Shown here piece by piece: positions 40,836 through 50,557 of a stretch of DNA of 64,000 nucleotides (positions are counted from its first letter, which is position 1; the number at the start of each line of letters is the position of its first letter). The DNA is taken from contig NZ_VRMJ01000025.1 of assembly GCF_009832745.1 (NCBI RefSeq), positions 1 through 64,000 of the forward strand, in the 5' to 3' direction. The notes under the pieces were generated by a model. That model was not told where the DNA came from. It ran no database searches and worked only from the letters and a program-made list of their open reading frames with translations. Origin of the DNA: Polaribacter septentrionalilitoris. GTDB lineage: Bacteria > Bacteroidota > Bacteroidia > Flavobacteriales > Flavobacteriaceae. Both the position numbers and the translations under genes were made by a program.

Positions 40836-42023
40836 TTAGAAATTATTAATTGTTTTTTTACACAAAATAACTGATAGGTCATTGTTTTTTAGAGTTGTAA
40901 GGAATATGTAGTTAGTGCCCCCATCTTTAATTTTGGTTTCTTTTCTAATTTGAGCTACTGTTTTAGGAAAGTTTCTGACGGTAATGTTTGCTTGTTTATT
41001 TGGCAATAGCCTATTTATTTTCTTTTTATTGTAAATTGAAATGTTTTCAATTTTAAATACTCTACCTGGAAAATCAATTAATTGATCTGAAGTATATAAA
41101 TGTGAATGTTGATGTAATTTATAGATTTTTAATTGATAAGAAATTTGATGAAATGCACCAGATTTTAAGATGGCTGCATTAGGTTCGTAAAGATATTGTA
41201 GTGGTTCTGAATATTCAGAATTTACATCTTCTTGATATCTAAAGTTAAACTTTTGAACTTTATGTTTTCCAAAATTAATTGTTTTAATATGTATCTGTTT
41301 TTGATAGTCTTTTTCTAATAAAAACAACAATTCTTTTACTTCATTATTTACAGCTACAATATGAATTTCTTTCACATTTTTTAATTCTCTAATTGTACTA
41401 GAAATATCTAAAATGGGAGAAACTTTAATCAGTATTGTTTTGGTTTTTGAAAAATAAAAATCAATCTTTGGTGGTATTTCTGGCAAACAATCTTTTAGTA
41501 AAAATACTTTTCCTTTTGTATCATTTCTTCTTGATGGGTCTATGTAAATACAATCAAAAGTTCTTGTAGTTTCTTTTAAATAGTTGAAACCATTACCCGA
41601 AAATGTTTGAATATTTTTTATCTCTAGTTGTTTATAATTGTGCTTTACAATTGTTGATAAGTCTTCGTTAATTTCGCAATGTGTTACTGTTGTAAATAGC
41701 TTAGAAAAGTAATAACAATCAATACCAAACCCGCCTGTAATATCTATAATCGAGTTTCCAGATACAATACTTGACTTATATTTTGCTGTGATTTCTGATG
41801 AGGTTTGTTCAATGCTTATCTTTGGTGGATAGAAAATGTTTTTAGTAGAAAACCAAGTAGGTAGTTTGCGTTCAGATTTTTGTTTTGCTATAATCTGATT
41901 CGCTAACTCTTGAATTGGAATAGCATCAAAAGGACTTCCTTTTAAAATCAGTTTTGTAATTTCTGATTTTAAATGATTATTGATGAAATTTTGTACTTCT
42001 GGATGTAAAATTTTAGGATTCAA
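40836..42023 (-). CDS. SAM-dependent methyltransferase with THUMP-like domain
   Basis: The 395-residue protein has the SAM-binding motif IIDITGGFGIDCYYFSK near residue 92 and IDPSRRN as the motif IV region. The C-terminal part is the THUMP-like domain that NCBI and Pfam associate with this Bacteroidota family. It is probably an RNA or nucleobase methyltransferase; the substrate is unknown. The gene is the last of a three-gene operon and 8 bp after the AI-2E-type transporter. Confidence 0.85.
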   Translation of the reverse strand: MNPKILHPEVQNFINNHLKSEITKLILKGSPFDAIPIQELANQIIAKQKSERKLPTWFSTKNIFYPPKISIEQTSSEITAKYKSSIVSGNSIIDITGGFGIDCYYFSKLFTTVTHCEINEDLSTIVKHNYKQLEIKNIQTFSGNGFNYLKETTRTFDCIYIDPSRRNDTKGKVFLLKDCLPEIPPKIDFYFSKTKTILIKVSPILDISSTIRELKNVKEIHIVAVNNEVKELLFLLEKDYQKQIHIKTINFGKHKVQKFNFRYQEDVNSEYSEPLQYLYEPNAAILKSGAFHQISYQLKIYKLHQHSHLYTSDQLIDFPGRVFKIENISIYNKKKINRLLPNKQANITVRNFPKTVAQIRKETKIKDGGTNYIFLTTLKNNDLSVILCKKTINNF

Positions 42024-42031
42024 AATTTTTA

Positions 42032-43114
42032 CTAAATATCTTTTGTAATGGATTTTACAATTTTGTTATCAGATAAAAACTCTTTTAAAATCACTTTTAA
42101 AGCAGTATAAAGTGGTACTGCAGTTATCATTCCTATCACACCAAATAATAATCCACCAATGATAATAATTAAGAAAATTTCTAAAGGATGAGATTTTGTA
42201 GTTTTTGAAAAAATTATTGGCTGACTTCCAAAATTATCAATTAATTGTGCAATCAAATATCCTATCATTACATAAATTGTTGTGGGTAAAATTTCTGTTT
42301 GAAAATCTTGTCCAATATTACTTGTCATTGATAAAATAAACATAATTACTGCACCAATCATTGGACCAACATAAGGAATTAAGTTGAGTAGCGCGCATAA
42401 AAAAGCGATAACTACTGCGTTATTAATTCCGAAAATTAAAAGTATGATAGTGTAGAGCACAAACAGAATTGAAATTTGAAAAATTAATCCTATAAAATAC
42501 CTTGATAATAAATCGTTAATGGTTTCTAATGATTTTGAGAACCTAGTTTCTGTTCCGTTAGGAATAATTGTCATAACCCCATTTTTTAGCAAATGACTGT
42601 CTTTCATAAAAAAGAAAGAGATGAATAGTATTGAAAACAAACCAACACTCAAAGAGCCTAAAGTGCCTAAAATATAGTTTAAAAAGTTAGGTATTTCTTG
42701 AAATTGAGATAAAAAATCAAAGTTTTTAATTTCACCAAACACATCTATTCCTTTAGATGAAAAATAAGCTGTAATTTGTGCTACAATATGCTCTACATTT
42801 TGTTCTAATTTATCTACTTCTAATAAAGATAAACTTTTACCTTGCTCTGCAACTAGTGGAATAAACATTAGAATTAGTCCTGTAAACAAACCTAACATTA
42901 ACATCATTGAAAATACAACAGCTAAAGTGTTTGGGAACTTTAATTTTTTTCTTAAAAAAAAGACGACTGGTCTTGCAATTAAAGACAAAATTGCTGCAAT
43001 AATAATGTAAATAATTACTGATTGTATGGTATATAAAAAGTAGCCTAGAAGGAAAATACCAACTAAAATCCCTATAGCTCTTAAAATTCCGTTTGCTATT
43101 ATTTTTGAGTTCAT
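42032..43114 (-). CDS. AI-2E family transporter
   Basis: The 360-residue membrane protein has about eight spans. The conserved C-terminal block FLCALLNLIPYVGPMIGAVI and the tail FGVIGMITAVPLYTALKVILKEF identify the AI-2E (PF01594) exporter family. Some members export autoinducer-2 and others are Na+/H+ antiporters or of unknown role, so quorum signalling should not be assumed. Its ATG overlaps the preceding gene stop by one base (TAATG), implying translational coupling with the duplicated-domain protein upstream. Confidence 0.92.
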   Translation of the reverse strand: MNSKIIANGILRAIGILVGIFLLGYFLYTIQSVIIYIIIAAILSLIARPVVFFLRKKLKFPNTLAVVFSMMLMLGLFTGLILMFIPLVAEQGKSLSLLEVDKLEQNVEHIVAQITAYFSSKGIDVFGEIKNFDFLSQFQEIPNFLNYILGTLGSLSVGLFSILFISFFFMKDSHLLKNGVMTIIPNGTETRFSKSLETINDLLSRYFIGLIFQISILFVLYTIILLIFGINNAVVIAFLCALLNLIPYVGPMIGAVIMFILSMTSNIGQDFQTEILPTTIYVMIGYLIAQLIDNFGSQPIIFSKTTKSHPLEIFLIIIIGGLLFGVIGMITAVPLYTALKVILKEFLSDNKIVKSITKDI

Positions 43115-44391
43115 TAATTATAGCCTTTTACTTCTCCCATACTTAAATTTCTTCCATTTTTAAAAGTATGGTTTTTTGGTAATAAAGTTCCGCTTTCTGT
43201 AGTTATCCATTCTTCCCAAGTTGCAGGAGTTCCATTCATTCGTCCGTTTTTTAAATACATTTTATAACTTTTTGGTACATATGTAGAATCTAAAATCCAA
43301 ACATAAGCATCTCCAGGTGTAGTGCCTCCAGAAGTGTAGGTAACTCTTAAGGCTTCTTTATCATCAATCATTTCTATGTTTCTGATTACACCATCATCAT
43401 ATAATTTATGTGGTGCCACTAACCAAAAAGAATCATTATTAAAAATGTTCCATGCTCTTTTTACAATTTTATTCGGTGTTTTTTCCTGTAGTTTTTCGTT
43501 AAAATAGACAGTACTTTTTTGAGTATCTGCTGGGTGTAAATTTACACGAATGGTATCCCAAGAAACATCAACAATATGTTTTTGTTTGTCCCACTTAAAA
43601 TGTCTCCTTCCTCCAAAACTCCATTCTATATATCTTGTATTCTTGTATGCTTTATGATTGATTGCTTTTAAAATTTTGTTGGCTAACTCGTTTGCATTTT
43701 GGTTATAGGCTTTTACATTACCCATTGAAATTTCTAAACCAAATAATGATAACTTGTGTTTTGTTGGCAGTTTTATGCCTGCTTCAGTGATTTTCCAATC
43801 AGACCAAGTAGCAGAAGCACCACCAATAGGGATAATTTTTGTCCACATTTTATAAGAAGTAGGGAAGTAGTTTTCGTCTAAAATCCATAGGTAAGAATCT
43901 CCTGGAGTTGAGCCACCAGAGGTATATGTAATTAGTAATGCATCTTTACCTTCGTGTTTTACAATACGTCTTTCAGTGCCTTTATCAAATATTTTATAAG
44001 GTGCAACCAACCAAAAAGAATCGTTGTTGAAATAATTTGTAGCTACTTGAATTAATTCTGGATTATCGACTTTTTTATTGTTGATATATGCTTCAGATTT
44101 ATAAGTTGTATTGGTGTTTAAAATTACTTTATTTTCATTCCAAGAAACTTCTACAATACCTTCTTGTTTTCGCCATTTATAAAAGTTTTGTCCTCTAAAA
44201 CTCCATTCTAATATTTCTGTATTTTCAAATGCTTGATGATTTATTGCATTAAACACTTTTATTGCTAAAGCATCAGCTTCTTTGCCTTGTTTTCCCTCAG
44301 GTAACGGTTCATTGTTTACAAAATAATAAATTCCTCCAGCAACAATTAATAGTAGTAATAGAATTCCGATAAATTTAAAAAGCTTCTTCAT
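43114..44391 (-). CDS. Membrane-anchored protein with a tandem-duplicated domain, unknown function
   Basis: The 425-residue protein has an N-terminal membrane anchor or uncleaved signal (residues 5-26) followed by two homologous domains of about 190 residues (about 38-230 and 233-425). Matching landmarks in both copies include AINHQAFENTEILEWSFRG and AINHKAYKNTRYIEWSFGG, FNNDSFWLVAPYK and FNNDSFWLVAPHK, TYTSGGSTPGD and TYTSGGTTPGD, then ATWSDWK and ATWEEWI. The beta-rich pattern with many Trp and Tyr suggests a lipid- or sugar-binding, LolA-like sandwich, but I do not recognise the family. Translationally coupled to the AI-2E-type transporter. Confidence 0.72.
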   Translation of the reverse strand: MKKLFKFIGILLLLLIVAGGIYYFVNNEPLPEGKQGKEADALAIKVFNAINHQAFENTEILEWSFRGQNFYKWRKQEGIVEVSWNENKVILNTNTTYKSEAYINNKKVDNPELIQVATNYFNNDSFWLVAPYKIFDKGTERRIVKHEGKDALLITYTSGGSTPGDSYLWILDENYFPTSYKMWTKIIPIGGASATWSDWKITEAGIKLPTKHKLSLFGLEISMGNVKAYNQNANELANKILKAINHKAYKNTRYIEWSFGGRRHFKWDKQKHIVDVSWDTIRVNLHPADTQKSTVYFNEKLQEKTPNKIVKRAWNIFNNDSFWLVAPHKLYDDGVIRNIEMIDDKEALRVTYTSGGTTPGDAYVWILDSTYVPKSYKMYLKNGRMNGTPATWEEWITTESGTLLPKNHTFKNGRNLSMGEVKGYN

Positions 44392-44536
44392 TTTTGAACT
44401 TAAAATTAAGATGCTAAATTAATTCTTTTTTTTTAGGAGAGATTATCTATTTTTTGGTAATGTAATCTCAAATATTCTAGAAATCCTATTTTTTGGAGTT
44501 ACTTTATTAGTTAGGATTCGTTTTATGAAGGTAATT

Positions 44537-45055
44537 CTAGTGTAATTTTCTTACAAAAACATGATTTTTGTAGCCAATTTCTGCAACAGTAAAATCCACA
44601 AACCCCACTTTTTTATATTGATGTGATTCGTAAAATTGTATGGCTTTATAATTTAAAATATAGGTTACCAACCAAATGACATCAAATTCTAAAGTTTTCA
44701 TTTTTTTTATGATAGTTTCATGTAGTTTGTTGCCTAACTTCATCCCTAAGAAATCATTAAGAATATAGATTTTATCTAGTTTACAAGCTTTTTTATTTTT
44801 GATGAATTCATTAGCGTTATTTAAAATAACTTTAGCGAAACCTACAGGAAGTTCGTCATAAAAAATAATCCAAAAAATTAAATCTTTATCTTCTAACTCT
44901 TTTTTAATTTTATGAACATTGAAACTTGAGTTGCAAAAATCTAATACGTCTTTTTTGTTTTTAATATACTGACTATGAGATTCATTAAACGTAACCCTAC
45001 CTAATAATGCAATTGTATTTGCATCTAAACTGTTGGCTTCTCTTACTTTAATCAT
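44537..45055 (-). CDS. GNAT-family N-acetyltransferase
   Basis: The 172-residue protein shows the GNAT order: MIKVREANSLDANTIALLGR (strand 1), PVGFAKVIL (strand 4), KIYILNDFLGMKLGNKLHETII (the acetyl-CoA pyrophosphate loop, degenerate G-x-x-x-G) and YKAIQFYESHQYKKVG. I start it at 45055, where the family normally begins. An in-frame ATG at 45130 would add 25 basic, unrelated residues. The substrate is unknown. It is monocistronic, with no clear promoter or terminator seen in the flanking 145 and 148 bp. Confidence 0.85.
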   Translation of the reverse strand: MIKVREANSLDANTIALLGRVTFNESHSQYIKNKKDVLDFCNSSFNVHKIKKELEDKDLIFWIIFYDELPVGFAKVILNNANEFIKNKKACKLDKIYILNDFLGMKLGNKLHETIIKKMKTLEFDVIWLVTYILNYKAIQFYESHQYKKVGFVDFTVAEIGYKNHVFVRKLH

Positions 45056-45203
45056 ATCAATTCTGAATTTAGTTCCTTTAACTCTAATTTTTAGGACTAA
45101 TCTTTGTAGCAAACATCTAATTATTTTCAATAAAACTACATAAAATAAATTGCTTAAAATGATTTTGTTTTCTTGATTAACGGAAAGTTACAAAACGTTT
45201 AAT

Positions 45204-46079
45204 TTAACAGATATCTGAATAATTAATAAAAATCTTACTAAATTTTTTTGGTAAATTTTTACAAATACAAATTTTTTTATTGGTAATAGGATGTTCAAAT
45301 TCTAATTTTGCAGCGTGTAAATACAGTCCTTTTCCTTTTAAAATCAAATCTGATTTTCCGTAAATTTTATCACCTAATATTTGATGACCAATACTTGATA
45401 AATGTTTTCTTAATTGATGTTTTCTACCTGTTTTTGGTTGTAATTCTACCAAATTCAAATTTTCAAAACGTTCTGATTTTACAGATTGTAAAACCTTAAA
45501 TTCTGTGGAAGCATTTTTATGATCTACCTTAAAATGAATAACACCTGCAGAACACATGTTACCAATTGTAATTGCGTAATATGTTTTTTGGATTTTCTTT
45601 TTCTTAAATAGTAAGCTTAATTTCTGAATTGCAGAACTTGTTTTTCCTACTAATAACAACCCACTTGTGGGATAATCTAATCTATGAATAGGTTGTGGCT
45701 TAACAGCAACTTTTTGAGTGCTTTTTTGTAAATTTCGTGGTAGAGCGTTTGTAATGGTTACAAATTTGTTTCCACTAACTAAAATTCCTGCAGGTTTGTA
45801 AATAATTGCCAAAAAATCATCTTCATATAAAACCTCTACATCTAATTTTAATCTTTTAAAAGTAGCAATTTTTTCTGATTTATATAGTTCAATTTTTTCT
45901 CCACCAGAAATATATTTCGACGTTGTTGCCAAAATACCATCAATAAAAATAAGCTCTTTTTTGATGGCTTTTTTTATGGCAGATTTTGTTGAAACTGTAT
46001 TAAAAATACCCACTCCATATTCTTGAAAACGAATCGGTTTTTCTTGCTTTTTTGCGATGTGAGTTTCTATAATTTTCAA
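45204..46079 (-). CDS. RluA-family pseudouridine synthase
   Basis: The 291-residue enzyme has an N-terminal S4-like RNA-binding region (about 30-66, KKAIKKELIFIDG) and the RluA catalytic motif HRLDYPTSGLLL, with the nucleophilic Asp in RLD. LQPKTGRKHQLRKHLSSIGHQILGD and YLHAAKLEFEHP are the other conserved blocks. It isomerises uridine in rRNA or tRNA; the site is not predictable from sequence. It lies 51 bp downstream of the tricorn gene, separated from it by a hairpin terminator. Confidence 0.9.
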   Translation of the reverse strand: MKIIETHIAKKQEKPIRFQEYGVGIFNTVSTKSAIKKAIKKELIFIDGILATTSKYISGGEKIELYKSEKIATFKRLKLDVEVLYEDDFLAIIYKPAGILVSGNKFVTITNALPRNLQKSTQKVAVKPQPIHRLDYPTSGLLLVGKTSSAIQKLSLLFKKKKIQKTYYAITIGNMCSAGVIHFKVDHKNASTEFKVLQSVKSERFENLNLVELQPKTGRKHQLRKHLSSIGHQILGDKIYGKSDLILKGKGLYLHAAKLEFEHPITNKKICICKNLPKKFSKIFINYSDIC

Positions 46080-46089
46080 TAGAAAATAA

Positions 46090-46124
46090 GTGTAAAAACT
46101 AATTCCTGCTAAAAGCAGGAATTA
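46090..46124 (-). terminator. Terminator of the tricorn-protease gene
   Basis: An 11-bp stem TAATTCCTGCT / AGCAGGAATTA (46100-46110 with 46114-46124) is followed on the minus strand by TTTTTA. Confidence 0.82.
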
Positions 46125-46130
46125 ATTTAA

Positions 46131-49100
46131 TTAATTATCTTTTTTATAACCTTTTGGTCTTTTAGAGCGAATAGGTGCTTTAGGTTCTGGTTTCATTTCA
46201 AACTCATTGCCTTTTAACAATCGTAAAGCTTCTGCTACTGCCTTTTCTAATTGAGGGTCTTTACCATCTAAAACTTCTTTAGGCGTTTGATGCACTTCAA
46301 TATCTGGAGCAACACCTTCACCTTCTACAGCCCAGTTACCATCAACATCATAAAAGCCACCTCTTGGAGCTACCATTCTACCACCATCAATAAATGGAGG
46401 AGTGTCCCAAGTACCAACCAAACCACCCCAGGTTTTTGTTCCCACTAAAGGTCCTAGGTTTTTTTCTTTAAACATATAAGGTAATAAATCTCCACCAGAA
46501 CCAGCTCTTTCGTTAATAATCATCACTTTTGGTCCCCAAATTCCAGCCATAGGTGTTGTCCAAGGTTTTCTACTTTCGCTTTTACTATTAAAATAACCAA
46601 CAACTTCTCTAGACATAATGTCTATCATATAATCTGCTGCAGAACCACCACCATTATTCCTTTCATCTATAACAACTCCTTTTTTATCTTGTTGAGAGAA
46701 ATAATAACGATTGAAAGATGTAAAACCTGGACCACTAGTATTTGGAACATATACATATGCTAATTTTCCGTTAGAAAGTTTGTCAACTTTTCTTCTATTA
46801 CTTTCTACCCAATCTATAGAGCGTAAACTTCTTTCACTAAAAGTTGGTGTAATTAAAACTGTTCTGGCGTCTTTTTCTGACGGTTTATCATTTAGTTTAA
46901 TATAAATTTCTCTACCAGCAGTTTGCTCTAAAAGTTGGTAAATGTTTATTTCTGAAGTTAAATTTACACCATTAATTGCTATTAAATAATCGCCTTCTTT
47001 TACATTAATACCTGGTAAACCTAGTGGAACAGTAATATTAGGATTCCAACGTTCTCCTCTGTATATTTTTTTAAATTGATATCTGCCTTTTTTAACTTCA
47101 AAATCTGCACCTAACAAGCCAACAGGTACTCTGTCTAAATTAGGATAATCTCCTCCAGATACATAAGAGTGACCAATAGCAACCTCTCCACTCATAATAT
47201 CAACCACATAATTCAAATCGCTTCTATGTCTAACATCATCTATCCAAGGAGAATACCATTCATAAATATCATCCCAAGGAGCACCATGTACATTGTCCAC
47301 ATATAAGAAATCTCTCATATACCTCCAACCTTCTTTAAAAATCTGATGTGCTTCAGCTTTAGGGTTTACCTTAATTTTCATGCTGGTTTTTAAAGATTTT
47401 TTACCAGCTTTTGCAGCTTTACTGCTGTTTAAACTCCAGCTACCTCTTTTAGATAGTAATATTGAATTTCTATCATTAGAGGCTACCATTGCAGAAACAC
47501 CTGTTGCAAAAACAGTAGCTTTTTCTTTTGTAACATCGTAACTATGCACAGTTAAACCAGAAGAATTCGGAACTGCTTCAGCAATAAAAACTTTGTTTTT
47601 TGGACCTTTTAGTAAGGCAACATAATTTCTAGCAGGTAGTTTTAAAGCCACAGCTCTATTAAAAATACCTTTTTCGTCAATAACTGTTTTGTTTTTTGGT
47701 GATGATTTTTCGTCTTTCTTTTTACTTTTTTTTTCGTCTTCTTTTTTCTTTTTCTCTACAGATGCTTCATCTGTTTTTGGTAAAATTGGTGCTTTGTCTT
47801 CTGCACTTAAAACAACTGTATATAATGTTCTAGAAACACTTGGGTCATAAGAACTCATGTCTAACCAACCTGTTTGTAAACCATAATCTGTACTTGCTAA
47901 GGTGTAAATAAATTTTCCACTTGCGTCCCAAACAGGAGAAATTGCATCTGCAATTGGATCTGTAATTTGTATTATTTTTTTAGTACTAATTTGATACGTG
48001 TAAATAGATTTAAAACTATTGTCATTTTGTTTTGCGTAAGCAATCCAATCACTATCTGGAGACCATTTAGGATTCATAGTTCTGTTAGGATGTGCAAAAC
48101 CATCTGCATCTACTTTTGTAATCTTTTTGTTTTCTAAATTGATAATCCAAATTACAAAATTGGTATCTGTATATGCAATGTATTTTCCATCTGGAGACCA
48201 ATCTGGTTGAAAGTAAAAAGTAGGGTTTGGTAATTTAATAAGCTCTTGATTTGTACCATTTTGGTCTGCTAAAACCAATTGATATTCTCCACTTTTATCT
48301 GAAAACCACGCTACTTTATCGCCTTTAGGAGACCAAATTGGTGAACGATCTGCAACACCAGAAGAGTTGGTTAAATTTCTCCAAGTTCCGTTTTCTTTAG
48401 GCACTGTAAAAATTTCTCCTCTGTATTCAAATATGGCTCTGTTTCCTTTGGGAGATACATTTGGATTGATTAAATTTCTACCAGAAACATTCATCCATCT
48501 TGTTCTAGAGTAATTTAAATCTCCTTTTACATTGATAATAATTTGCTTTGTTTCTTTTGTTTCAGGATTTAATTTGTGCAGAAAACCACCTTGTTCGTAA
48601 ACAATTCCGTTTTCATTAGCATCTAAATTTTTTACATCGAATTTTTTATGAAATGTTATTTGAGATTCTTGCTTTGTTTTTAAGTTGTAAGACCAAATAT
48701 TGGCAGTATAATCTCTTTCTGAAATATAATACACGTTACCCTTATACCAAACAGGATTTGTATGTCTTTCTCCATCTAACTGAGGAGTTTTTATCAAATT
48801 CTTTGTTTTTAAATTCACAATCCAAATTGGCATTGCTTGTCCACCTCTGTAATTTCTCCATTCTGCATCCCAACTTGTAATGGGTGTATAAGCAATGTAT
48901 TTGTTATCTGATGATATTTCACCAAAAGCAGCTCTAGGAATATCAAAAGCTTCTGGTAATCCACCTTTGGTGGAAACTGTGTAAAATTTATTGGTTTGTG
49001 TTGGTCTAGATGCTCTATTAGATCTAAACAAAATTTTTCCATCTGGTGTCCAACCTTGAACAACATCCGAAGAAGGATGATATGTTAACCTTTTAGGTTC

Positions 49101-49382
49101 TCCACCATTAATAGAAACTACAAAAACATCTGTATTTCCATCATACTGTGCAGTAAATGCAATCCATTTTCCATCTTTAGAAAATTGCGGATTTGATTCA
49201 ACACCATCATCACTAGTTAAACGCATGGCATTTCCACCATTTAAAGGCACTTTCCATAAATCTGCTGCATACACAAAAACCACATCTGTTTTAGAGAGAG
49301 TTGGTTGCCTTAATAAACGAGTGTTTTGAGAAAAAGTTACAAAGGTAAATGCAACTAAAAGTAGCGTAAATAGTTTTTTCAT
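46131..49382 (-). CDS. Exported tricorn-type S41 protease
   Basis: The 1083-residue protein has a signal peptide (to about 18, VTFSQ), an N-terminal six- to seven-bladed WD40-like propeller set with TolB/DPP-IV-style repeats (SPDGKYIAYT, SKDGKWIAFT, SPKGDKVAWFS), then a Lys/Glu/Asp-rich linker (about 540-570). A helical domain with the catalytic-His region DDVRHRSDLN, a PDZ domain, and a C-terminal S41 core with the nucleophile in NERAGSGGD follow. Tricorn proteases degrade peptides to short fragments. Here the enzyme is periplasmic or outer-membrane-associated. The charged linker inserts between propeller and catalytic half. Single-gene transcript. Confidence 0.92.
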   Translation of the reverse strand: MKKLFTLLLVAFTFVTFSQNTRLLRQPTLSKTDVVFVYAADLWKVPLNGGNAMRLTSDDGVESNPQFSKDGKWIAFTAQYDGNTDVFVVSINGGEPKRLTYHPSSDVVQGWTPDGKILFRSNRASRPTQTNKFYTVSTKGGLPEAFDIPRAAFGEISSDNKYIAYTPITSWDAEWRNYRGGQAMPIWIVNLKTKNLIKTPQLDGERHTNPVWYKGNVYYISERDYTANIWSYNLKTKQESQITFHKKFDVKNLDANENGIVYEQGGFLHKLNPETKETKQIIINVKGDLNYSRTRWMNVSGRNLINPNVSPKGNRAIFEYRGEIFTVPKENGTWRNLTNSSGVADRSPIWSPKGDKVAWFSDKSGEYQLVLADQNGTNQELIKLPNPTFYFQPDWSPDGKYIAYTDTNFVIWIINLENKKITKVDADGFAHPNRTMNPKWSPDSDWIAYAKQNDNSFKSIYTYQISTKKIIQITDPIADAISPVWDASGKFIYTLASTDYGLQTGWLDMSSYDPSVSRTLYTVVLSAEDKAPILPKTDEASVEKKKKEDEKKSKKKDEKSSPKNKTVIDEKGIFNRAVALKLPARNYVALLKGPKNKVFIAEAVPNSSGLTVHSYDVTKEKATVFATGVSAMVASNDRNSILLSKRGSWSLNSSKAAKAGKKSLKTSMKIKVNPKAEAHQIFKEGWRYMRDFLYVDNVHGAPWDDIYEWYSPWIDDVRHRSDLNYVVDIMSGEVAIGHSYVSGGDYPNLDRVPVGLLGADFEVKKGRYQFKKIYRGERWNPNITVPLGLPGINVKEGDYLIAINGVNLTSEINIYQLLEQTAGREIYIKLNDKPSEKDARTVLITPTFSERSLRSIDWVESNRRKVDKLSNGKLAYVYVPNTSGPGFTSFNRYYFSQQDKKGVVIDERNNGGGSAADYMIDIMSREVVGYFNSKSESRKPWTTPMAGIWGPKVMIINERAGSGGDLLPYMFKEKNLGPLVGTKTWGGLVGTWDTPPFIDGGRMVAPRGGFYDVDGNWAVEGEGVAPDIEVHQTPKEVLDGKDPQLEKAVAEALRLLKGNEFEMKPEPKAPIRSKRPKGYKKDN

Positions 49383-49461
49383 GAGAGTTCGATTTGATTA
49401 ACATCTAAAATTAAATAAAACTACATCAAAAAAGCTAAAAGATATGTTAAAGAAATTAAGG

Positions 49462-49878
49462 TTATTTAGCAAACAACTGCCCAATATCTTTAAAAGCTTT
49501 AAACTCTAGCGCATTATTTTCTGGATCCATAAAAAACATAGTGGCTTGTTCGCCTACTTTGCCTTTAAAACGAATGCAAGGTTCAATTTCAAATTTTGTG
49601 TTGACTTCTTTTAATCTATCTGCTAAAGTGTGCCAATCTTTCCAAGTTAAAACGACACCAAAATGTGGTACAGGTACATTATGGCCATCTACTTCGTTTG
49701 AAATTCTTTGAGGTTTATAATCTTCTTTTACATGAATTACCAATTGATGCCCAAAAAAGTTAAAATCGACCCAATCTTCTGTTGAGCGACCTTCTTCGCA
49801 GTTTAAAATATCTCTATAAAACGTTCTGCATTTTTCTAAGTTTTGTACAGGAATTGCTAAGTGGAAGGGTTGTATCAT
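49462..49878 (-). CDS. VOC-superfamily (glyoxalase-like) protein
   Basis: The 138-residue protein is built of two beta-alpha-beta-beta-beta units. PFHLAIPVQNLEKCRTFYRDIL holds the first metal-ligand His, and FFMDPENNALEFKAF holds the terminal Glu ligand. This fits a metal-dependent dioxygenase or glyoxalase-type enzyme. It lies 9 bp after the AcpH-like gene. Substrate unknown; the VOC assignment is secure. Confidence 0.88.
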   Translation of the reverse strand: MIQPFHLAIPVQNLEKCRTFYRDILNCEEGRSTEDWVDFNFFGHQLVIHVKEDYKPQRISNEVDGHNVPVPHFGVVLTWKDWHTLADRLKEVNTKFEIEPCIRFKGKVGEQATMFFMDPENNALEFKAFKDIGQLFAK

Positions 49879-49887
49879 TGTTAGTTG

Positions 49888-50478
49888 TTATCTTGTAATT
49901 TCTTTTAATTTCTGATTTGTAAATTCTTGTAAATCTTCAAAAAATAAGGTAAAATCGTTTTCTAATTCTAGACTTAATTCTTTTAAATCTTCAATCGCTA
50001 AATCCATTTGAGATTTTCCTTTGGTTCTGTTATTCATTCCTTTTAAAACTCTTTCAATTCCATCTTCAAATTGATAGTTATATAAAATATCATACTCTAC
50101 CATGTATGTGATGAATTGTTGAGATTTTATAGGCAATTCAGTAGCTTTTTTAGTGAATAGGCTATAAATTTCTTGTGTATAGATATCTAATGGAATAGCA
50201 GAGTAGTTTGTCCAATTTTTTGCTAAAAAATGATCGTAAAAAATATCAATAATTACTCCATCATAATGTCTGTAACGCTTGTGCAATCTACGTTTGCTTT
50301 TCCTTACAATTTGGTGTGCATCTGTAAACGTATCAATTTCTCTGTGTAATAGAATTCCTTTTTGTATTTCTGCATTAAAATGTTTGAAATGATTTCCTCT
50401 AACATGGTCTGCTATAAAATTACCAATTAGAATATTGGTGTTGTTTTTAGATAAGTAGAGGTGAGCTAAAAAATTCAT
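49888..50478 (-). CDS. Acyl carrier protein phosphodiesterase-like (AcpH/DUF479) protein
   Basis: The 196-residue helical protein starts MNFLAHLYLSKNNTNILIGNFIADHVRG, contains HREIDTFTDAHQIVRKSK and DIFYDHFLAKNW, and so has the Asp/His set of the AcpH (HD-like) family. AcpH removes 4'-phosphopantetheine from acyl carrier protein. Whether this homologue does so is inference from family. It forms an operon with the VOC gene and follows dnaN on the same strand, with a terminator between. Confidence 0.88.
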   Translation of the reverse strand: MNFLAHLYLSKNNTNILIGNFIADHVRGNHFKHFNAEIQKGILLHREIDTFTDAHQIVRKSKRRLHKRYRHYDGVIIDIFYDHFLAKNWTNYSAIPLDIYTQEIYSLFTKKATELPIKSQQFITYMVEYDILYNYQFEDGIERVLKGMNNRTKGKSQMDLAIEDLKELSLELENDFTLFFEDLQEFTNQKLKEITR

Positions 50479-50490
50479 TTGCTAAATGTA

Positions 50491-50518
50491 AACAAAAAAC
50501 CACAACTATAAGTTGTGG
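50491..50518 (-). terminator. Terminator of dnaN
   Basis: A stem CCACAACT / AGTTGTGG (50500-50507 with 50511-50518) is followed on the minus strand by TTTTTTG. Confidence 0.84.
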
Positions 50519-50557
50519 CTTTTACTAATATTTACTCCTTTAAAAAGTAGTTGTTTT

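Noticed and set aside
42032..43114. Quorum-sensing exporter
   Set aside because: The AI-2E family name does not prove autoinducer export; no luxS or lsr genes are present, so a signalling role is not claimed.
44392..44536. Repeated CTATTTTTTGG sequences near 44448 and 44490 as a promoter pair
   Set aside because: Neither matches TAnnTTTG, and the spacing to the neighbouring starts is not consistent; probably AT-rich drift.
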